A stretch of 64,000 nt of DNA. It comes from Euptelea pleiosperma (lineage: Eukaryota > Streptophyta > Magnoliopsida > Ranunculales > Eupteleaceae). The DNA lies in contig CM068547.1 in assembly GCA_035048495.1 (NCBI GenBank), forward strand, positions 26,047,913 to 26,111,912. The letters run 5' to 3'. Under the pieces are notes generated by a model. The model was not told where the DNA came from. It made no database searches and saw only the letters and a program-made list of their open reading frames with translations. Every line of letters begins with the position of its first letter. Positions within the stretch are counted from its first letter, which is position 1. A program made the translations under genes and the position numbers. Of this stretch, positions 1-10,499 are shown piece by piece.

Positions 1-299
1 TTAAGTCAGACTGGTATTCTCTGACTAACTAAGATACGGTTCTAAATGAAAAATCTAGGCAGAGTGAGGATCAAGCTCTAAGTTTTGATTTTAAGTAAGA
101 GAAAAACCTCACAAGGTTAATAATGAAAGCTAGGGCTTTTTTTCTTTGAACAAGGACTATTCTCAATTTAGAAAGCTAAATATTTTCCCTCCTGTTGTGT
201 AAGTTGTTTAGCTCAAGAGTGCTCTATTTATAAGAATATGAACCCCTAGGTCGGGCAAGTAGTGAGATAGAGGGAACACAAAAATCGGATCTGAAATTT
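1..299. other. Non-coding flank, nothing recognised
   Basis: AT-rich sequence with no recognisable gene, RNA or terminal repeat. It leads directly into the CAATCGATTG cluster and may belong to the same unclassified repeat. Confidence 0.3.
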
Positions 300-605
300 G
301 ACAATTTCTACGAAGTCCAATCGATTGTATACTTGGTCCAATCGATTGATTGTACTGTACGTATGAGTTTTTATTCGTAATACAATCGATTGTATTCGGG
401 GTCCAATCGATTGGATACTTTAGAAGTTCTGTCTCAGATGGTCTAATCGATTGGTTCTCATAGTCCAATTGATTGAACTGGTCCAATCGATTGTAGAGTA
501 AACTGCAATTGATTATACTATGGGAAGTTTCTGTCCCGTAGAGTCCAATCAATTGGTTCTCATAGTCTTGTCCAATCGATTGTAGAGTAAACTCCAATCG
601 ATTGG
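300..605. repeat. Cluster of palindromic CAATCGATTG decamers
   Basis: Seven exact copies of the perfect palindrome CAATCGATTG begin at about 318, 339, 383, 404, 484, 573 and 595. At least four one-mismatch variants (such as CAATTGATTG, CAATCAATTG and TAATCGATTG) lie between them. Most sit in the larger frame GTCCAATCGATTG. Spacing is irregular (about 20 to 90 bp), so this is not a simple tandem array. A minus-strand open frame across it encodes a low-complexity peptide with recurring QSIG and looks like a by-product of the repeats. Its function is unknown; it may be the interior of an unclassified retroelement. Confidence 0.7.
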
Positions 606-1140
606 ACTTCCCTCAGTCAATAAAATTACTTCTTTTCTGCATGAATTTGACTTGGGTTTGTCATTTTACTTAGTTTAACCATTAATCAGATTTTAATATC
701 ATATTCATATAGTCACTAAGTTACTTACCTTCCTATGCGAGTTGACACAATCTTCAATAGGTGAATAACAGTTACTTATATGACTAAAGTCGTCAACTAT
801 CTGATTCTTGCAATCTTCGTCTTTTAGTCTTCACGTAGTCGGCGAAGAATGCGTACCACGACAACTTTGAAGCTACACTGGTGCTCGCAAGAATGGTTAC
901 AAAAATATTTATCACACGAAATCTTTGCCAAAACTAGAATAAGAAATTATTCTTTACAACCTTAGGTCCCACGTGAGAAAAGGCCCCAAACCCACTAACC
1001 ATATGTATGTTTAGCCCTTTGTTGTATATACGAACCAAAAATAAACTTGATTGGTTTTCTCTAGTTATAGATTTTAGTACTTTTTAAGATTGTTCTAAAA
1101 CACTGGATTCAAGCATGTCTTTTAGGTAGTAAATCCAATG
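606..1140. other. Non-coding, nothing recognised
   Basis: No convincing coding frame, RNA gene or terminal repeat was found here. The text resembles decayed LTR-element sequence, but no lineage could be assigned. Confidence 0.3.
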
Positions 1141-1330
1141 GCTAGAAATTATCAATCAAGCTGATTTTTAGTTTGTTTATCCACCAATAGGTAGGCTGAA
1201 CATCTACAGTCATTAGGCCCAAAAAATGATCCATATAGCAAGTTGCGAGAGTCCTCTGCATGGACTGCAACAGGACTACTATATAGAGTTTTCGCCTTAG
1301 GCCTAAACTTGCATTGAGACGGCCCTGACC
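1141..1330. mobile_element. MITE family C half-element plus hAT right-end fragment
   Basis: Positions 1141-1280 carry the family C right arm (CAATCAAGCTGATTTTTAG, a paired-pyrimidine 'wall' and the ACATC..ACAGTCA block). From about 1290 to 1326 the sequence matches the right end of the hAT element at 50974-52148, including GAGACGGCCCTG. Both are truncated relics. No target-site duplication was found. Confidence 0.5.
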
Positions 1331-1532
1331 ACAGGTATACAAAGTAGTGTGAATTGTCGCACTGGTGCGTTAAAATGTCACAGTATGAATCCATCTCACA
1401 TGAATGTTCTTCCCTTGTCATGTGTGCAAAATACATCTCAACCAAACGAAAGGAAAACAAGAAGAAATTCATTTAATGGTTTTCATTTTTCACTGAAAAG
1501 ATGTTTTTAAAGTAAAATACCTTCCAGTGTAA

Positions 1533-1815
1533 GCATGGCAATTTGGCCTGAGGACCGTAGCTTGGCCCGGCCCGAAGTTGAGCCTGATTCGGGGTAGCCC
1601 GTGAATATGTTGGGCCGGGCCTGGGTTTGATAATCTAGCCTGCAGCTCGGTCTGTGGCCCGGCCTGAGCCTGACCCAAAAATTATTAAATAAGCCCAACT
1701 GAGCCCTGCCCGAGTCCAAGTCCAATTTAAAAAAAAATCAGAATTAATGCATTCTAACGGGCCGAGCAGCCCAGCCCGCCGCCCACCCCGTGTCAACCCA
1801 TGAAAATAACTTCAA
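1533..1815. repeat. GGCCCGG-rich dispersed repeat
   Basis: A strongly GC-skewed block made of GGCCCGG/CCGGGCC words around the landmarks GGCAATTTGGCC and TGAATATGTTGGGCC. The same text recurs near 3530, 5340, 27995, 31035, 58490, 60955 and 62855. Open frames inside it are compositional artefacts. It resembles hAT-type plant repeats starting GGGTGGCAA, which is inference. Confidence 0.6.
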
Positions 1816-1916
1816 TCCGAAGATTAGAAATCACTGATTAGGGTGATTTTTGGTTTGCAAACATCCATACGGTTAGAGTCTAATGGTGTGACACGTGGCC
1901 CGTTTAAAGCGTAATC

Positions 1917-2258
1917 GTTTAGGGGACAACCATTTTTGACAACTATTTGGTGCACCCACATAGAAGATGAATCAACAGCTGATTTTTGGTGAGGATGATC
2001 TCTATGGTGAGAAGATCATCCTCACAAAAATTCAAATCATTCCAATAATTGTAGACTGGTTTAGAAGTTGAGGAATTATGGACTGTCCATTTTTACCGTG
2101 TAACTTGAAAACCACATTTGATGGGGTTAGAAATTTCAGAATGGGCTGATTTTTGGTTGGGGTGATCTTCTCACCATAGAGATCCTCGTCACCAAAAATC
2201 AGCCATTGATTCATCTTGTATGTCGGTACACTAAAATGGGTGTCCCCCAAACCCGACC
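1917..2258. mobile_element. MITE family B copy
   Basis: A palindromic element bounded by AGGGGACAACCA on the left and GTGTCCCCCAAACCCGACC on the right. Both arms carry AGAAGATGAATCAA and the mirrored GATTCATCTTGTATGT block, with a central ACCACATTTGATGGGGTTAG. It matches the copies at 14027, 30243 and 49913. No transposase is encoded, so it is a non-autonomous DNA transposon. Confidence 0.65.
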
Positions 2259-2423
2259 ATTATATTATATACCTATAGATTATACAATCTAACTATAACT
2301 TATGACATTATATATTAGTATATAGTATATACTTTATAACTGTAAGTTATAATATAACTTATATAAATATAACTATAAGTTATATTAAGTTATAACTATG
2401 TATTTGTTCATATATTATAACTA

Positions 2424-2580
2424 TACTAGTGGGTGCCCTCGACAAAGAATTTGCCAAAATCAGGTGAGTAGCCGAGATCCACCGTCCATTTGGGGGAGGA
2501 TTAGATCTCGGCCCTTCTTTGTTGATGCTTATAAGAGGAGGTATAAGTAGGGAGACAACCAATGTGTTTTGTTATATAGA
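2424..2580 (-). mobile_element. Miniature Helitron-like element, copy 1
   Basis: Read on the minus strand, it begins TCTATATAAC and ends with a CTAG at 2426-2429 followed by T. This fits the Helitron rule of a 5' TC and 3' CTRR end. The body shares GAGATCCACCGTCCATTT with the copy at 3304-3463. At about 157 bp it is very small. The 5' flank is T rather than A, so the assignment is tentative. Confidence 0.45.
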
Positions 2581-3300
2581 ATAGTAAATGGCCCATGCCC
2601 ACGGCACTCTCTGTCAAAAGCGTTTGCTAAAATTGGGTGCCTTCGGCACTCAAACGGTATAATGGACTGGGGCGTTACTGTTTTTTCCATTATAACGGAT
2701 TGTAATGCACAGAGGGAGAAATGGAAAAATAACAGAAATAACAAAAAATAATGGTGTTGAAATTTAAATTTTGAATAAATTGAGGTCAAATGAGGCGGAT
2801 TGAGTGGCTGAAATCTAACCGTCCATATTAGATCGATGTATTTGATCTCAATCACTCTTTATCTAACCGTCCACATTAGATGGTTGGATAAGATAAGAGA
2901 ATACAACTGAGTTGTCTTGATATATGCGTGGGTGGCCCCCGCAGCACTTTCCACAAAGTGTTTGTCAAGATCGGGTGGGAGTTAATCTCAGCCATCAATA
3001 TGAAGCATAGTGGATCTTAGCCACTCATTATTGAAGCCATGTAAGATAAGAGGGGTATAAGAAAACTATTAAATTTCCGTTAAATTCTATTTTTTTTTTA
3101 TTTTTAATTTTAAATTTTCAAATTTAATTTTGAATTTCAGCACCACTTTTTTCCGTTAAAATCATTAAAATCCATTAAAATCCATTTTTGTCCTTGGCCG
3201 TTTCAATCCATTACCCCACTCGAGGCATAAAAAGTGAGGCTCCTGAGCCTGACCCTTGGGATATACCTAAATCCAACCCATTTCATTCCTTATATGTAGG
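2581..3300. repeat. Mosaic of decayed Helitron-like and family D pieces
   Basis: A second copy of the miniature Helitron-like repeat starts at 2581 (CCCATGCCCACGGCACT) and is broken by family D text at about 2650-2775 (AACGGTATAATGGACTGGGGCG). Another Helitron-like piece lies at 2926-3075, then more family D sequence at 3085-3215. No intact termini or coding frames were seen. Confidence 0.45.
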
Positions 3301-3303
3301 TAA

Positions 3304-3463
3304 ATAGTAGGTGACCCGTGCCCACGGCACCATCAACAAAGCGTTTGTCAAAATTGGGTGTGAGTGGCTGAGATCCACTGTCCATTTGGTGTGACAAGAT
3401 CTCGGCCATCCTTTATGAAGCCGGATAAGAGGGGGAGACAACCGTCCTCCTTAGTTATATAGA
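3304..3463 (-). mobile_element. Miniature Helitron-like element, copy 3
   Basis: On the minus strand it starts TCTATATAACTAAGGAGG, preceded by A. Near its 3' end it carries a small hairpin (GTGCC-CAC-GGCAC), as Helitrons do. The CTRR terminus is degenerate (CTAC). It is about 160 bp and aligns with the copy at 2424-2580. Confidence 0.45.
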
Positions 3464-3529
3464 TGTATAATGTATTTGTCTATATATTATAGGTATACTA
3501 AATTATAACAATAAGTCCCACGTAAGACT

Positions 3530-3835
3530 GAAACCGAACCCTGAAACCCAAGCCTGATACACAAACCCAGCCCAAGCCTGATACACAATCCCTAAACCCA
3601 ACCCAAAACCATTAAAAATAGCCCGCGGTCCGGCCCGCGATCAAGTCCATTGGTCCGACCCTAGACCGGGCCATGGGTTGGGCTTGGGTTTTGAAAATTT
3701 TTTGGAGCCCGGCCCGCGGCCCGGCACAAGTTGCTGATGGGCTTGATTGGCCCGACCCGACTTAAGCCCGGCTCGAACCCGGCCCGACGGGTCAAATTGC
3801 CACCCTTATTCCAGTGGCAATTGCCACCCTTTTTG
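3530..3835. repeat. GGCCCGG-rich dispersed repeat
   Basis: Second GC-rich copy. It contains tandem-like AACCCAAGCCTGATACACAA duplicates at about 3548-3600 and ends at GGTCAAATTGCCACCCTT next to an inverted GGCAATTGCCACCC. That arrangement resembles a hAT-type TIR reading TAGGGGTGGCAA. Confidence 0.5.
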
Positions 3836-3960
3836 GTATGAATGTCTACTAGGGGTGGGCTAAACATCCATGCGGTCAGTGGGCCCGGATGGCAGCGGTG
3901 AGTAACGAAAATGCGCTTCTGCATTTGAAAAGATCTCAGGTATACCTTGTTACATCACGA
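3836..3960. mobile_element. Family C MITE, right end only
   Basis: It carries the GGGGTGGGCTAAACATCC block, then TCAGTGGGCCCGGATGGCAG, and ends GGTATACCTTGTTACATC. This is the right terminus of the complete copy at 6894-7305. The left half is missing. Confidence 0.55.
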
Positions 3961-4034
3961 CCCTAAAAAATAAGGAGATGGGTCGTGGCAAATCAGTGGA
4001 TTATCAAAAATCAAATGAGACGTTAGCACTAAAT

Positions 4035-4430
4035 GGTGGGTCCCATGGTGGATTCATATAGTATTCGCTATCAAACATGTGGCTCACTTGCTTTTCAAAG
4101 TGAACCGTCCGATTAACTTTGACATTGCATATGTAGTTCAAACCAATTGGACCGGGTCAGTACTAGGAGCGGGGTTCATCTATGATGGATAAATGTGTTT
4201 CTTTTCTGCCACGTGTTTATCGGTAACCTAAAAAAGCTCGCGACAGATGAGAGTGGTGCTGGAAGTATAGGTCCTCGGATCGAAACCTGGTTCTGACAAT
4301 AATGACAAAGGATTCCCTAGTCGCATTTTTTAGGTTTTCTGGAACTTTTTAATGAGCCAAAATTATTAGTCCCACATCGACTAGAAGTGAAAGTTGAAAT
4401 TAAGTTTTATAGGGTAGAAATCATTAAGTG
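4035..4430 (+). repeat. tRNA-Met/U3 duplicated unit, copy 1, upstream part
   Basis: It begins at GGTGGGTCCCATGGTGG and aligns with 26660-27266 and with 36832-37312 across shared blocks (AAAGTGAACCGTCCGAT, GATGGATAAATGTGTTTC, GCCACGTGTTTAT). It retains a recognisable USE (GTCCCACATCG, 4369-4379), but the TATA box has become TTTTATAGG. It is a decayed paralogue of the intact unit at 27044-27502. Confidence 0.7.
4243..4298 (+). pseudogene. Initiator tRNA-Met remnant
   Basis: It keeps the 3' half of tRNA-iMet, with the T-arm GGATCGAAACCTGG and the acceptor strand TTCTGA. The anticodon arm and most of the D-arm are lost. It lies in the same place relative to the U3 sequence as the intact tRNA at 27044-27115, and it is not functional. 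Confidence 0.7.
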
Positions 4431-4629
4431 ACAGGATCTGTTCTATAGGCTCGTCCCTCTGTATCCTTGAGTTCTAAGGAGACAGGAACCTATGTCTGGT
4501 CGATGAACTATGACCGTTCAATCAGAGCGTGATTAACGGCTAGGGCTCCATGTTGAGGATCAACGGCTGTAGAGGATCGTTCAAAGCTTGCTATCTGCCG
4601 GCTGAGATGGTCGTTCGGTTGTCTGACAG
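4431..4629 (+). pseudogene. U3 snoRNA pseudogene, 5' truncated
   Basis: It aligns with the intact U3 gene from ACAGGATCTG to box D (GTCTGA at 4621-4626). Box B (GAGCGTGAT) and the box C region (GATGAACTATGACC) are still present. About 16 nt at the 5' end (ACGACCTTACTTGA and flank) are deleted, which removes the start site. The TATA box is degenerate, so it is probably silent. A T-run (TTTTT, about 4643-4647) follows, as in the intact copy. Confidence 0.75.
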
Positions 4630-4664
4630 ACTCGAACAAAACTTTTTGCAAGCTTGTGATGCTC

Positions 4665-4758
4665 GAGTAAAACTTTGATGACATCAGTCACATGACACAA
4701 TATGAGCCACGTGGCACATTCTTAGAGGACTCTGACCGTATGGATGTTTTTCCAATCC
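4665..4758. mobile_element. Family A MITE, left end, truncated
   Basis: It starts GAGTAAAACTTTGATGAC and includes GAGCCACGTGGCAC and CTGACCGTATGGATG, then stops abruptly. The same MITE starts at the same distance downstream of U3 in the intact copy (27520), so it inserted before the unit was duplicated. Confidence 0.7.
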
Positions 4759-5339
4759 GCGATTCACCCGTCCTGGCTAGCCCGATGGTTTTTAGGGAGG
4801 GCGGTTTATAGACCTCGGCTCGTTATGTCTAAGATTCTTAGGATGGGCTTTGACCTATGCATGTTGGGTTTGGGCTCGTAATGGGCTGGATCCAATCTTA
4901 GCACTATCTACATATATCCCAGGCAGGATCGGGCAAAAGTCGATCTGGTCCAAATCTAGCCCATTAACACCCCCACCCTTGCACATCACAATTGAATCAT
5001 AACAATTTGAGGATAGGTTATCTTCCAAAAAGTGGAACCCACCGAATGGCCGCATCCATTCAGACATTGCTTATGCTTGCCCATTAAAGAATGTACCAGT
5101 ACCACCCCAATGGGTCCGGACTCGGGATCAGGGGACTTGATTTTTTGAACTTCTCGAATGAATTCTCGGCTGTGTATCATTCTCGAAATCCACTACCGAT
5201 AGCATGAGTGAAAAGACGAGTGCAAAAAGGCGAGTCCCCTACAGAAAAGTCGAGTGCAAGATTGAAGGGTGACTTACCCAACACAACGAGCAGCAAACAG
5301 CAAACAAAAATAAACGATGCATGAAGAGGGTTCTAAAAA

Positions 5340-5575
5340 TATAGCCCAAAGCCTCGGCCCAAATTAAAGCCTGCAGGCATGGCCTGAAGTATAGCCTGAA
5401 GCCTAAGCCCGCTGTCCAGCCCGTCGGCCCGAGTATGGATCGGGGCCGCATGCGGGACTTGGGTTTAAGTTTTCGGCTGAGAACCGGACCAAGTTACCAG
5501 TGGCCCTCATCAGCACGGCCCAGCTTAAGCCCCCGCCTGGCAGGCCAAATTGTCACCTTTAGTCTGGATCATTCG
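5340..5575. repeat. GGCCCGG-rich dispersed repeat
   Basis: Degenerate copy of the GC-rich family (AAGCCTCGGCCC, CAGCCCGTCGGCCCGAGTA, CAGGCCAAATTGTCACC). The small plus-strand open frame inside has no family resemblance. Confidence 0.45.
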
Positions 5576-6023
5576 GGTCCTAAATCTGATTTGATCCTTC
5601 TGGCAAGTAGCTATTTTGTAAATGGATCTAAGACATGCATCCATATAAGGGTCGGATCTGGATCTTTACATATGGATCACATTTTGTATTCGGATAGTAT
5701 GTTATTGATCCGAATCTAGATCTGGGTCAAAATGTTCAAAGTCGGATCTTAAGAACCACTAGATCAAAATATTTCTTATTTCTCAAGAATAATCACCAAA
5801 TAAAATGTACAAGCCAATCTACTAAGTTATTTTTTGCAAAAATAGACATGGATAGACTTATAAAAGTAGCCAAACACCCCCCTTAAGGTAGGACGCTCTG
5901 CAGTCTGCACCAGTCTTCCATCCTAAGTACAGAGAGCTGGGACCCATTGAATGATGATCTGATCTGATCCGATAATCACAATCAACAAATCTATAGGGAA
6001 CTAATGTATATCATTATAAAAAA
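5576..6023. other. 3' flank of the glycosyltransferase gene
   Basis: No gene is seen. About 5576-5760 is a diffuse repeat of GGATCT/AGATCC words. The remainder is the likely 3' UTR and downstream sequence of the minus-strand gene ending at 6024. No clear polyadenylation site could be fixed. Confidence 0.35.
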
Positions 6024-9000
6024 TTAGCTCAAACTCTGACTGAAATTGAACCCCCTCCATGATTTGATACATGCTATGTGCCACGACCATCGGACGGTCG
6101 TTGTTTCATTTGTGTAGTCACTTAATTCTTTCTTCCCATCACCAATGGAGGTCCTGAACTTCATCCAATCTCGAAGGACAACTTTTAGATCTGCCACCTT
6201 GGCACTTATACTACGACAACAATTTGCATGGACAGTGGTCACTGCACTAAAATCCCTGCTATCTTGGCAGAACCCACTAAAATAGAGGGTGTTCAAGAAC
6301 TTAACCCTGATCCCCAATTCTCTGAATACACCCCTGCGCATCATGGTCAAAAGTACGTCCTGCTCTTTCATCCCCGTATAATTGGAGTTATCTTTCATTG
6401 CATACCACGTGTCGAACAAAGAGATGGTCTTATTGTTCGATCGGACGAAGTAGAAGCCTGTGTTGATCAGGTTCTCTTCGGACCGTGAATAGCCATTGAA
6501 CTTATCGCAACTGATCTGAATATCCTCCGTTCCATTTCGGCTCAATCTTGCAAATGGGTTTCGAACCCACATTACATCCGTATCCTGTAACCACAAAAAA
6601 CAAATGGATGGTTAGTGATGATCATCATGGTCCCACAATTCGACGGTCTAGATTAATATAATTAAAAAAAACATTAACTGTCGTTATAACTGTTTTTAAT
6701 AGTTTTAATGCTAAAGGCTGTCGGCCATTAAATCCGTTGAAAAATAATTAATTTACCAAATCAGTAAGCGTGTGAACTGTTTATTCGATATTGATACGAA
6801 AATTTAATAAATGGTGATAGTGATCGTGCGAGAATTGTGACACGTGTGATAGTTTATTAAACATTAAAGGTTAAGGTTAATAAAAAGGAAAAAGATGTAA
6901 CAAGGTATGCCTGAAACTGTTTCATTTGCGGATGCGGCATTTTTGGTAGTCACCGCTGCCATCTGGGCCCACTGACCGCATGGATGTTTATCCCACCCCT
7001 TGGTGGATATACAGACCAAAAATCACCTTGATTGGTAATCTATAACCATTAGATTTTAACACTTTTTAAGGCGTTCCTTTTTTTTTTTTTTTTGTAAACT
7101 TTTTAAGGCGTTCTTATAGCCATTGAATTCAACCATTTTTTGAGTACTAAAACCAACGGCTAAAAATCATTAAACAACTTTTGCATGAATGTCTATAAAG
7201 GGGTGGGCTAAACATCCATGCAGTCAGTGGGCCCAGATGGCAGTGGTGACTACTAAAAATGCCGCTTCCGCAAATGAAAAGATCTCAGGTATACCTTGTT
7301 ACATCACGACCCTAATAAAAATCTTCCAAAAGTCAATTTTAGCGACATGTATCACATGATATTCTTTCTCTATTTTATCTATTGGATAAACACATAGCAA
7401 GCAATCTTAACCGTTCACCATGTAGACCATCAAGATAAATATTTCTTGTATGTTCCACGTGGCAAACTCTTGGAGATCACTGACCCTATGGATGTTTGGC
7501 TCATCCTAGGACCAAAATCATCCTGATTGGTAAATAGCCATTGGATTTAAGCATTGTTAGGGATACTGTAATCCAACGGCTAGAAATCACAAATCAGGCT
7601 GAGTTTTTTTTCATCTGTAAGTCCACCAAACATCAATACGGTCAGTTTTCTCCAATAGTGTGCCACATGTCCACAGCTTTGACACAGATTTCCTTGAAGA
7701 CAACTAATAGAATTTCTAATCAAACTCAACCACACATTATTTGGGAGCGAACTCCATTTCATGGTTAGTCGTTGAAGAGTGATATAATAGCCTCGGTCAC
7801 ATTATATTAACAAAGTGACAATTGCTCTAAACCGTAGAATTGAAGACTGAAAAGGTAAAACGTGCTGGTGGTGGCAGTTTAATATAATGATTCACAGGTA
7901 ATTGGGATGTAACAAGATACCTCACGCTTTTTGGCGCCAGCTAGCGCATTTATGTCATCTGGGCCCACTGACCGCATGGATGTTTGACCCAACCCTTTAC
8001 AGACATTCTTACCAAAACAAACTGCTAGTTTAATGATTTTTAGGAGTTGGTTTTAGTACTAAAAAAAGGCTGAATCCCACAGCTAAAATCACACTTTGAA
8101 AAGTACTACAATCTATTGGCTAGAGATTACCAATCAGGGTCATTTTTGATGTGTATATCCATGCGGTCAGTTGGCCCAGATGGAAGCGGTGAGTAACAAA
8201 AATCGTGCTTCCTCACGTCAAAATGCATATTGCATAGTATATACCTTGTGGGTCGTGATGGCACAAGGTATACCTCACACTTTTTGGCGTGCGGAAGCAC
8301 ATTTTTGTTACTCACCGCTACTATCTGGGCTCACTGACTGTATGGATGTTTAGCCCACCACTTAGTAGACATTCTTACCAAAAATCAGATTGTTTTGTTG
8401 ATTTTTAGCCGTTAATTTCAGTAACCAAATATAATGGTTGAATCTAACGGCTATAATCATGCCTTACAAAGTACTAAAATCTAATGGTTAGAAATTACCA
8501 ATCAGGATGATTTTTGGTGTGTATATCCAGCAAGGGGTGGGCTAAACATCCATACAGTCATAGGCCCAGATGGCAGCGGTGAGTAACAAAAATCGTGCTT
8601 CCACACGCCAAAAAGCGTGAGGTCGTATATGCCTTGTTACATCTTTTTCCAATCTGATTGCTCTTCCCCAGTTACTTTACCCTGAATAAAGTAATGAGAA
8701 CATAGTACTACTAACTATACTTATGAGAACGGCAGATGACCACAATGCAGAACAAGCCATGATCATGAACTATTCTCTGATCTCTCCCTCTCCCTCTAGA
8801 TTAGTATCAGATGATAATGATATATCATGGAACGTACCGTGAAGATGAAGCTATACCCCCGCCTAAGAACTTCACCAAGGAAGAGAGTTCTTCTCCACAT
8901 CATCTTAATGAAATCACCCGACATATACAATTTCTCCCCACCAAAATCAACACTGTCGGTAACAAGTCTGTAACAATGAAGCCGAAGAAAATTGCACCGA

Positions 9001-9485
9001 TCAAAGGCAACTTGATCAACAGCAACAAGAAGAAGATGATCAAGCAAAAATCGAGTTTCTTCTCCAACCCAGAAACTCTCAAGAAATAAATCAAGCATTG
9101 ACTTCTCCCCAGCAACCCCCTCAACATAAGCTTTGTTTACCATAGCTATTATTAGGGTTTTGTTCCCCATTGAAGCTCCATCCAAAGCTGCTTCAAGCTC
9201 ATCTCTTGGAGCATCCATGGAGATCTAAAACCCACAAAAAAAATCAGTAAAAAAGAGAGAAAAAAGATCGAAAACCCCATTTTCTAATTTAGAGAAGTAG
9301 ATGCTTACCATGTCTGATGAAGGACATTGGTAGTTCTGGAATGGAGAGGAGATGGTTGGAGTCCTGATGGAAATATAGAATACTCCAGCGACCAGAAGCG
9401 AGACGATTGCCAAATTTCCGACTCGATTCTTTGAATAATCCATGTTTTTGTTGGTGGGTAGTTGTGTTTCTGGTGATTGAGTCAC
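6024..9485 (-). CDS. GT77-like nucleotide-diphospho-sugar transferase (At4g15970-like), 3 exons
   Basis: This is a predicted Golgi type-II membrane glycosyltransferase of the Nucleotid_trans (PF03407) family, close to Arabidopsis At4g15970-like proteins. The exact sugar and acceptor are unknown. Exons run 9485-9309, 9224-8838 and 6584-6024. All introns have GT/AG ends in phase 0, giving 374 aa, the usual family length. Residues 21-40 form a single membrane anchor. The luminal domain starts near ELEAALDGASMGNKT (about residue 66), with MMWRR before the catalytic DTD motif at 189-191 (DTDVMWVRNPF). Family landmarks NTGFYFVRSN, QDVL, FSGFCQ and HANCC follow. The ATG at 9443 is an alternative start. 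The reading frame is intact. Intron 1 is 84 bp; intron 2 is 2.25 kb and full of MITEs. Confidence 0.9.
6894..7305. mobile_element. Family C MITE, complete, in intron 2
   Basis: Terminal inverted repeats read GATGTAACAAGGTATGCC on the left and GGTATACCTTGTTACATC on the right. The arms carry CACCGCTGCCATCTGGGCCC and its mirror. The element is about 412 bp with no coding capacity. A target-site duplication could not be fixed. Confidence 0.7.
7440..7700. mobile_element. Family A/C-type MITE in intron 2
   Basis: The left arm CACTGACCCTATGGATGTTTGG and the mirrored right arm ATCAATACGGTCAG flank the core AATCCAACGGCTAG. The outer tips are eroded, although GTGTGCCACATG resembles the family A G-box arm. 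Confidence 0.55.
7908..8250. mobile_element. Family C MITE, first of tandem pair, in intron 2
   Basis: It starts GATGTAACAAGATACC and runs to ATATACCTTGTGGGTCGTG, with the family C arms around a core of TTAGTACT/AGTACTA words. It is immediately followed by another copy. Confidence 0.6.
8251..8645. mobile_element. Family C MITE, second of tandem pair, in intron 2
   Basis: It runs from GGCACAAGGTATACCTCACAC to TGCCTTGTTACATC. The arms TTTTTGGCGTGCGGAAGCAC and its mirror are well kept. With its neighbour it fills most of the intron close to the exon 2 donor site. Confidence 0.6.
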
Positions 9486-9950
9486 CAGATTCAGATGGGT
9501 AAGCTCTCTAATGGTGAGTTCTTGGGTCTCCTGCTAGCTTTAGAGGCAGATAGATCATGCAAGGCGTGATGTTACGCCTTTTTGTAAACTGAAATCTTTG
9601 GTAAGCTTCCTTTCCGTAACCAAAATACTGATTAGAATTAGAAAGTCCTAGAGAAAATAAAATATTTTATAATAAGGTCAGCTAGGTCCCCTTCGCCTCG
9701 GACTCTTATTGGACCACGTGTTTGAGGTGGACCCACCCCTACAACGTGGAACATAGAACTTGACTTGAGAAACGTGGTCGAGGGGTTTGGACTCTTTGGA
9801 GAGGAAACGTAGGAGAAGAAGAACACGCAGAAGAAATTTGCAGGAAACAAAAAAGTAAGCAGATTCATCTTCGGATCGACGAGGAGCGTGCGTTTAGTTG
9901 TTGGAGCGACAGGAGTCCGGATCCTGTACACCGTTTCCCAACACCGACAA
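9486..9950. other. Upstream region of the glycosyltransferase gene
   Basis: This should hold the promoter and 5' UTR of the minus-strand gene starting at 9485. I could not identify a convincing TATA box. A minus-strand frame across 9638-10075 is partly MITE sequence and has no family resemblance. Confidence 0.35.
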
Positions 9951-9959
9951 CTTTTTTGT

Positions 9960-10322
9960 GAGTAAAACTTTGATGACAGGGCGCAATATGAGCCACGTGG
10001 CACTCTCTTAGAGGACTCTAACAGTATAGATGTTTGGCCAATCCCTAGATAGACCCACAAACCAAAAATCAGCACGACTAGTGATTTCTAGGCGTTGGAT
10101 TGGAATTATTTTGGGTTGATTTTAATTATCCTGGGAATTTAAGCATCATTGACTACTATTTGAAGTACAAAGATCCAAAGGTTTGAAATAACTAATCAAG
10201 CTGATTTTTGGTTTGTAGGTCTACCTAGGGATTGGAAAAACATCCATACGGTCAGAGTCCTCTAAGAGTATGCTACGTGGCTCATATTGCGCCCTGTCAT
10301 TGGCCTCATCAAAGTTTTACTC
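9960..10322. mobile_element. Family A MITE (Mutator-like), complete with 9-bp TSD
   Basis: The termini are GAGTAAAACTTTGATGACAG and its inverted copy ending AAAGTTTTACTC. The flanks carry a perfect 9-bp duplication CTTTTTTGT at 9951-9959 and 10323-10331. A 9-bp duplication is typical of Mutator-like elements. The element is 363 bp and palindromic over more than 150 bp per arm. Each arm holds a G-box-like GCCACGTGGC or near copy. It encodes nothing and must rely on a transposase elsewhere. Confidence 0.88.
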
Positions 10323-10499
10323 CTTTTTTGTTAACTACAAGGAGTCGAGGGAGTTGGGCTAGTTACCCAACTCTTACCCAAACCCTGACTTGCAACTTAA
10401 TTGCCAGTTCATCTCCTGTCAGGTGGCGCAATCTTACTGCAGGAAAGCTAGCTAGGTCATCTGCAGTTGCGCGATCGTTGAAATTTCGTATCACGTAAA

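Noticed and set aside
208..597. 129-aa minus-strand open frame
   Set aside because: It is a translation of the CAATCGATTG repeats, with low-complexity QSIG motifs and no family resemblance.
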